25,504 bases of DNA, from contig JAHHRN010000010.1 of assembly GCA_020025775.1 (NCBI GenBank), forward strand, positions 1 to 25,504. The letters are read 5' to 3'. Shown here one piece after another: positions 23,027 through 25,504 of the stretch; the first letter of the stretch is position 1; each line of letters begins with the position of its first letter. The translations under genes were made by a program, and so were the position numbers. The notes under the pieces are model-generated. The model was not told the DNA's origin. It saw only the letters and a list, made by a program, of their open reading frames with translations, and did no database searches. The DNA comes from Acutalibacter sp. Lineage in GTDB: Bacteria > Bacillota > Clostridia > Oscillospirales > Acutalibacteraceae.

Positions 23027-23521
23027 TTAGAAGTTTTCAAACTGTGCTTTGATGCGAGCGTCTTTGGCACGAACTTCTTCGGCGGCGGCATCACGCATAG
23101 CTTCTAACTTCTTATCTAAATCTGCATCGGAAAGTGCAAGCATTTCGGCAGCTAAAATCGCTGCATTCTTAGAACCGTTTACAGCAACGGTTGCAACGGG
23201 GATACCGCTCGGCATCTGTACAGTAGCGAGCAGAGCATCCATACCCTCGAAGGAGGATTTACCGGGAACGCCGATAATCGGGAGTGTTGTGTTTGCGGCT
23301 AAAACACCGCCGAGATGGGCTGCCATGCCAGCGATGGCGATTAATACACCAAACCCATTTTTCTTAGCATCCTTAGCGAAGCGGAAAGCTTCATCGGGGG
23401 TGCGGTGGGCAGACATTACACGAACTTCAAACGGAATGCCGAAGTCCTTTAACTGTTGTGCCGCTTTTTCGGCAATGGGTAAATCGGAATCCGAGCCCAT
23501 GATAATAGCTACTTTTTTCAT
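23027..23521 (-). CDS. purE: N5-CAIR mutase, class I PurE
   Basis: Class I PurE rearranges N5-CAIR to CAIR. The 164-residue protein has the expected IIMGSDSDLP at residues 6-15, MSAHRTPDEA at 36-45 with the active-site His, and AGMAAHLGGVLAANTTLPIIGVP. Class I enzymes normally need PurK to make N5-CAIR, but no purK lies in the window. The ATG is preceded by GTGAGGT. An intrinsic terminator ends about 32 nt upstream, leaving no room for a separate promoter, so transcription must probably read through from the promoter near 23960. This is the first gene of the purine operon. Confidence 0.96.
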   Translation of the reverse strand: MKKVAIIMGSDSDLPIAEKAAQQLKDFGIPFEVRVMSAHRTPDEAFRFAKDAKKNGFGVLIAIAGMAAHLGGVLAANTTLPIIGVPGKSSFEGMDALLATVQMPSGIPVATVAVNGSKNAAILAAEMLALSDADLDKKLEAMRDAAAEEVRAKDARIKAQFENF

Positions 23522-23553
23522 TTTTGTACCTCACTTTTGAAAAAATAAAAAAC

Positions 23554-23587
23554 AAAAAAACGGTGTAGTCTTAGACTACGCCGTTTT
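23554..23587 (-). terminator. Terminator or attenuator between the small gene and purE
   Basis: A 14-bp stem (AAAACGGCGTAGTC with GACTACACCGTTTT, one G-T pair) has a 3-nt loop and a seven-U tail on the minus strand. It begins two nt after the stop codon of the small gene and ends about 32 nt before the purE start codon. No promoter is visible between it and purE. It could be an ordinary terminator with partial read-through or a regulated attenuator of the purine operon. Confidence 0.85.
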
Positions 23588-23588
23588 G

Positions 23589-23912
23589 CTATGACAGAAT
23601 TTTATTGATGTTGTGAATTTCGTTGGAGCCTGCTTGCAGTTTGCGTGTGAAACCTGCACCTGCCCCCTCGTAGAACTGCTGGAATGCGCGCTTTTCGTGG
23701 AGTGTACCTATCTTGAGCATTTCGATGCAGCTTTCGGGTACGCGCACTTTGCCTGTCTCGCGGACGCAGTTCTCTCCCGGCGCACTTCCACCCGGTGCAT
23801 TTCCGGGGGTACCGTAAGACCATTTTTCTTTTCCCTTCGGCGCGCCGCAATACGCCCCAAGCTGTAAGAAAGGGGAAAAAACGCAAACTTTTGTTGTTCT
23901 TGTTTTAAACAT
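23589..23912 (-). CDS. Small protein of unknown function upstream of purE
   Basis: I do not recognise this 107-residue protein. It starts MFKTRTTKVCVF, has a Gly/Pro-rich middle (YGTPGNAPGGSAPGENC), four cysteines (residues 10, 22, 49 and 62) and a helical C-terminal part (EKRAFQQFYEGAGAGF). There is no signal peptide or membrane segment. Support for a real gene: a textbook AAGGAGG seven nt before the ATG, a promoter about 35 nt upstream, and a terminator directly behind the stop. Against it: no family resemblance, and two other frames are also largely open here. Its transcript appears to lead into purE, so it may be a leader cistron of the purine operon or an independent short gene. A structured regulatory RNA is the alternative. 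Confidence 0.6.
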   Translation of the reverse strand: MFKTRTTKVCVFSPFLQLGAYCGAPKGKEKWSYGTPGNAPGGSAPGENCVRETGKVRVPESCIEMLKIGTLHEKRAFQQFYEGAGAGFTRKLQAGSNEIHNINKILS

Positions 23913-23946
23913 CGGCGAACCTCCTTAGAAAAGAAATCACACTCCT

Positions 23947-23975
23947 ATTCTACCTTTTCTATAGGTAAAAAGCAA
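23947..23975 (-). promoter_or_regulatory. Promoter of the small gene and probably of the purine operon
   Basis: On the minus strand TTGCTT (23975-23970), a 17-bp spacer and TAGAAT (23952-23947) lie about 35 nt before the small gene's start codon. The elements are embedded in an inverted repeat (CCTATT/AATAGG, with an inner TACCT/AGGTA) that could be an operator. No sequence resembling the Bacillus PurR box was noticed. Confidence 0.6.
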
Positions 23976-24031
23976 TAGGAAAGGCGAAAAAAAGAGAAGA
24001 TTGGCGACTCCTACAACTTCAATTCAAAATT

Positions 24032-24068
24032 AAAAAGGCGTTTGTGAATTTTGCTAAACACAAACGCC
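24032..24068 (-). terminator. Terminator of the alpha/beta hydrolase gene
   Basis: A perfect 10-bp stem (GGCGTTTGTG with CACAAACGCC) around a 12-nt loop is followed on the minus strand by TTTTTAATTTTG. It begins 7 nt after the stop codon and separates this gene from the promoter of the small gene. Confidence 0.9.
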
Positions 24069-24075
24069 CTATAGA

Positions 24076-25137
24076 TTATTCTGCTATTTCAGCCTCGTTT
24101 TCCGCCTTTTCCGGAGTAGCTTCCTGCGCCGACTCTGCGTGGATTTCCTCTGCCTGCGGCGTTTCTTCGGGTTCCGCGGGAGCGGCAGATGCCTTCTCTG
24201 CGATTTCCTGTACACGGGCATCCAGCCAGCCTAAAACGTCGGCGGTAACTTCATCACGGTTGAGCTCGTTTAATAATTCGTGACGAGCTTCGGGATAGAG
24301 CTTCAAAATCACGTTAGAGTGATTGGTCTTGCGTAAGGTCTTAAATACCTCGGTTACGCCCTTGCCGTATTCACCGACCGGGTCTTTGTCGCCGGAGATT
24401 AAAAGAATCTGCAAATCCTCGGGTACGGCATTGTACCAAGATTTTGCCGAAACCTCTTTTAATACGGAAAACAGCGTTTTAAAACCATTTGTGGTAAAGA
24501 GAAAACCGCAGTATTTATCGTTAATATATTTTTCAACTTCTTTTTCGTCACGGGAAAGCCAATCAAATTTGGTTTTCTTTTGGGTTTTCTTATTATAAGT
24601 GCCAAAGGCGAGAGAATCAATGAAGGAAGAACGGTAATGTTCGCCCTCTGCCTTAATCATGTAATTTGTCAGCGCAATCGCCACACCGACCGCCGGGTTC
24701 GGGCCGCTTGTGCCGCAGTAGATGACGCCGTCGAGCATATGACCGTATTTTGCGGTGTATTTTCTGGAAAGAAAAGAACCCATGGAGTGACCGAACAGGA
24801 AGAACGGCACGTGCGGATACTGCTGTTTGGCAATCTTGGTGAGTGAATACATATCCTCCACTAAGGAATTGCCACCGTCCTCACCGAAGTAACCGAGCTC
24901 CTCGTCGCTGGCTACGGAAGTGCCGTGACCCAAATGGTCGCTGACGAATACGGCATAGCCGCGCTTGCAAAGCTCCATGGCAAAACGGGCATAGCGGTTG
25001 GAGTGCTCCGCCATACCATGTGCAATTTGAACAACGCCCTTCACCGCGCCGAAATCCGCAGGGGCAGCACTTTGTGCGTAAATATCACAAAGCCCCGAAG
25101 CAGATTTAAACGTGATTTCGTTTGTTAAGAATTCCAT
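24076..25137 (-). CDS. Alpha/beta hydrolase, monoacylglycerol lipase/S33-like
   Basis: The 353-residue protein has the Hydrolase_4 (serine aminopeptidase S33 / monoglyceride lipase) layout: VVQIAHGMAEHSNRY with the oxyanion HGM at residues 40-42, SDHLGHGTS at 67-74, the nucleophile elbow GHSMGS (Ser118), SGDKDPVG with the catalytic Asp at 252, and EARHELLNE with His286. A Glu/Ala/Pro-rich acidic tail of about 40 residues follows the catalytic domain. There is no signal peptide, so it is cytosolic. The ATG at 25137 has AGGGAG nine nt upstream. It is monocistronic, with its own promoter and terminator. Short-chain acylglycerol or lysophospholipid hydrolysis is a family-level inference. Confidence 0.9.
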   Translation of the reverse strand: MEFLTNEITFKSASGLCDIYAQSAAPADFGAVKGVVQIAHGMAEHSNRYARFAMELCKRGYAVFVSDHLGHGTSVASDEELGYFGEDGGNSLVEDMYSLTKIAKQQYPHVPFFLFGHSMGSFLSRKYTAKYGHMLDGVIYCGTSGPNPAVGVAIALTNYMIKAEGEHYRSSFIDSLAFGTYNKKTQKKTKFDWLSRDEKEVEKYINDKYCGFLFTTNGFKTLFSVLKEVSAKSWYNAVPEDLQILLISGDKDPVGEYGKGVTEVFKTLRKTNHSNVILKLYPEARHELLNELNRDEVTADVLGWLDARVQEIAEKASAAPAEPEETPQAEEIHAESAQEATPEKAENEAEIAE

Positions 25138-25203
25138 TTTAAAAAGCTCCCTACACTGTTATATTATCAAAAAGTAAAAGAATAACTGCAAAATTATTTT
25201 ATT

Positions 25204-25231
25204 AGTATAGCACAATTTCGAAGAAAAGCAA
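25204..25231 (-). promoter_or_regulatory. Promoter of the alpha/beta hydrolase gene
   Basis: On the minus strand TTGCTT (25231-25226), a 16-bp spacer and TATACT (25209-25204) lie about 65 nt before the start codon. The rest of the divergent gap up to tRNA-Ala is AT-rich and shows nothing else. Confidence 0.6.
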
Positions 25232-25344
25232 ATGCGTTTTGTCTATTTCTGTGTTATTCACCAAATAATATATTTTTATTATGTATAGATTGCACAAATA
25301 CTGGTAGAGGGAGAAAAATGAAAATAAAAATTATAAAAAACATC

Positions 25345-25373
25345 TTGCGTAAGCGGACTTTCTGTGGTATGAT
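25345..25373 (+). promoter_or_regulatory. Promoter of tRNA-Ala
   Basis: TTGCGT (25345-25350), a 17-bp spacer and TATGAT (25368-25373) lie just upstream of the tRNA gene, at the distance seen for stable RNA promoters. Confidence 0.7.
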
Positions 25374-25396
25374 ACCTCTTGCAAATGAATCTGTTT

Positions 25397-25472
25397 GGGG
25401 TATTAGCTCAGCTGGGAGAGCGCCACACTGGCAGTGTGGAGGTCAGCGGTTCGATCCCGCTATGCTCCACCA
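25397..25472 (+). tRNA. tRNA-Ala (anticodon GGC)
   Basis: A complete cloverleaf is visible. The acceptor GGGGTAT pairs with ATGCTCC (with wobble pairs), the D-arm is GCTC/GAGC, and the anticodon stem is CCACA/TGTGG around CTGGCAG, giving anticodon GGC (reads GCC/GCT, alanine). The T-arm is GCGG/CCGC around TTCGATC. The discriminator is A at 25469 and the CCA end is encoded at 25470-25472. Confidence 0.97.
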
Positions 25473-25476
25473 AAAC

Positions 25477-25504
25477 AAAAAGAGACTTTTTTAAGTCTCT
25501 TTTT
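25477..25504 (+). terminator. Terminator of tRNA-Ala, reaching the window end
   Basis: AAAAAGAGACTT pairs with AAGTCTCTTTTT across a TTTT loop and runs into T residues at the window end. It starts 5 nt after the encoded CCA. Confidence 0.8.

Noticed and set aside
23522..24000. Guanine, PRPP or other known purine-sensing riboswitch, or PurR box, upstream of purE
   Set aside because: I could not find the conserved core sequences of the purine riboswitch or a pair of CCGAAC-type PurR boxes; a covariance search would be needed to exclude divergent forms.
1..25504. CRISPR arrays, insertion sequences, prophage or toxin-antitoxin modules
   Set aside because: No regularly spaced repeats, transposase, integrase or phage genes are visible. 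The lone XRE regulator belongs to a DUF2975 pair rather than a toxin-antitoxin set.

Overview
The window looks like a chromosomal segment of a spore-forming Clostridia-type Firmicute, probably near the Oscillospiraceae/Ruminococcaceae. The reasons are a SpoVT regulator, a SpoIIQ-like peptidase, a secreted lipase with a cellulosome-type dockerin, a DUF1846 protein, an EFR1-type flavodoxin/ferredoxin, a single-chain clostridial-type PurL, strong AGGAGG ribosome binding sites, frequent GTG/TTG starts and tRNA genes that encode their CCA ends. The taxonomic placement is an inference from gene content; no marker such as 16S rRNA is present.

Left part (1-12 kb): a gene-poor AT-rich end; a minus-strand pair of a PHP-domain phosphoesterase and a helical hypothetical protein with a structured leader; tRNA-Thr(GGT) followed by a cluster of small hairpins that includes copies of the tRNA T-arm; a DUF3783 protein; a secreted dockerin-bearing alpha/beta hydrolase; an S1-domain RNA-binding protein; spoVT; a divergent EFR1 ferredoxin; a three-gene DUF2975 / XRE regulator / membrane protein operon; a SpoIIQ-like M23 peptidase with a candidate sigma-F promoter; and a DUF1846 protein.

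Right part (12-25.5 kb): a nine-gene minus-strand purine operon in the order purE-purC-purF-purM-purN-purO-purH(AICAR transformylase only)-purD-purL, ending in a long hairpin terminator. The bacterial two-domain PurH is absent. Its two activities are encoded by adjacent genes: a stand-alone AICAR transformylase and an archaeal-type PurO IMP cyclohydrolase. These genes cover most steps from PRPP to IMP. GAR and FGAM synthesis, AIR synthase, carboxylation and SAICAR synthesis are present; purK and purB are not in the window.

Upstream of purE is a small unrecognised gene (107 codons) with its own promoter, a strong ribosome binding site and an intrinsic terminator. The terminator ends about 32 nt before the purE start codon, which leaves no room for a separate purE promoter. 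Transcription of the purine genes therefore probably reads through this terminator, making the small gene and terminator a candidate attenuated leader. Beyond it lie a cytosolic alpha/beta hydrolase with an acidic tail and tRNA-Ala(GGC). The split PurO/PurH pair, the purE leader arrangement, the hairpin cluster after tRNA-Thr and the dockerin lipase are the observations most worth a second look.
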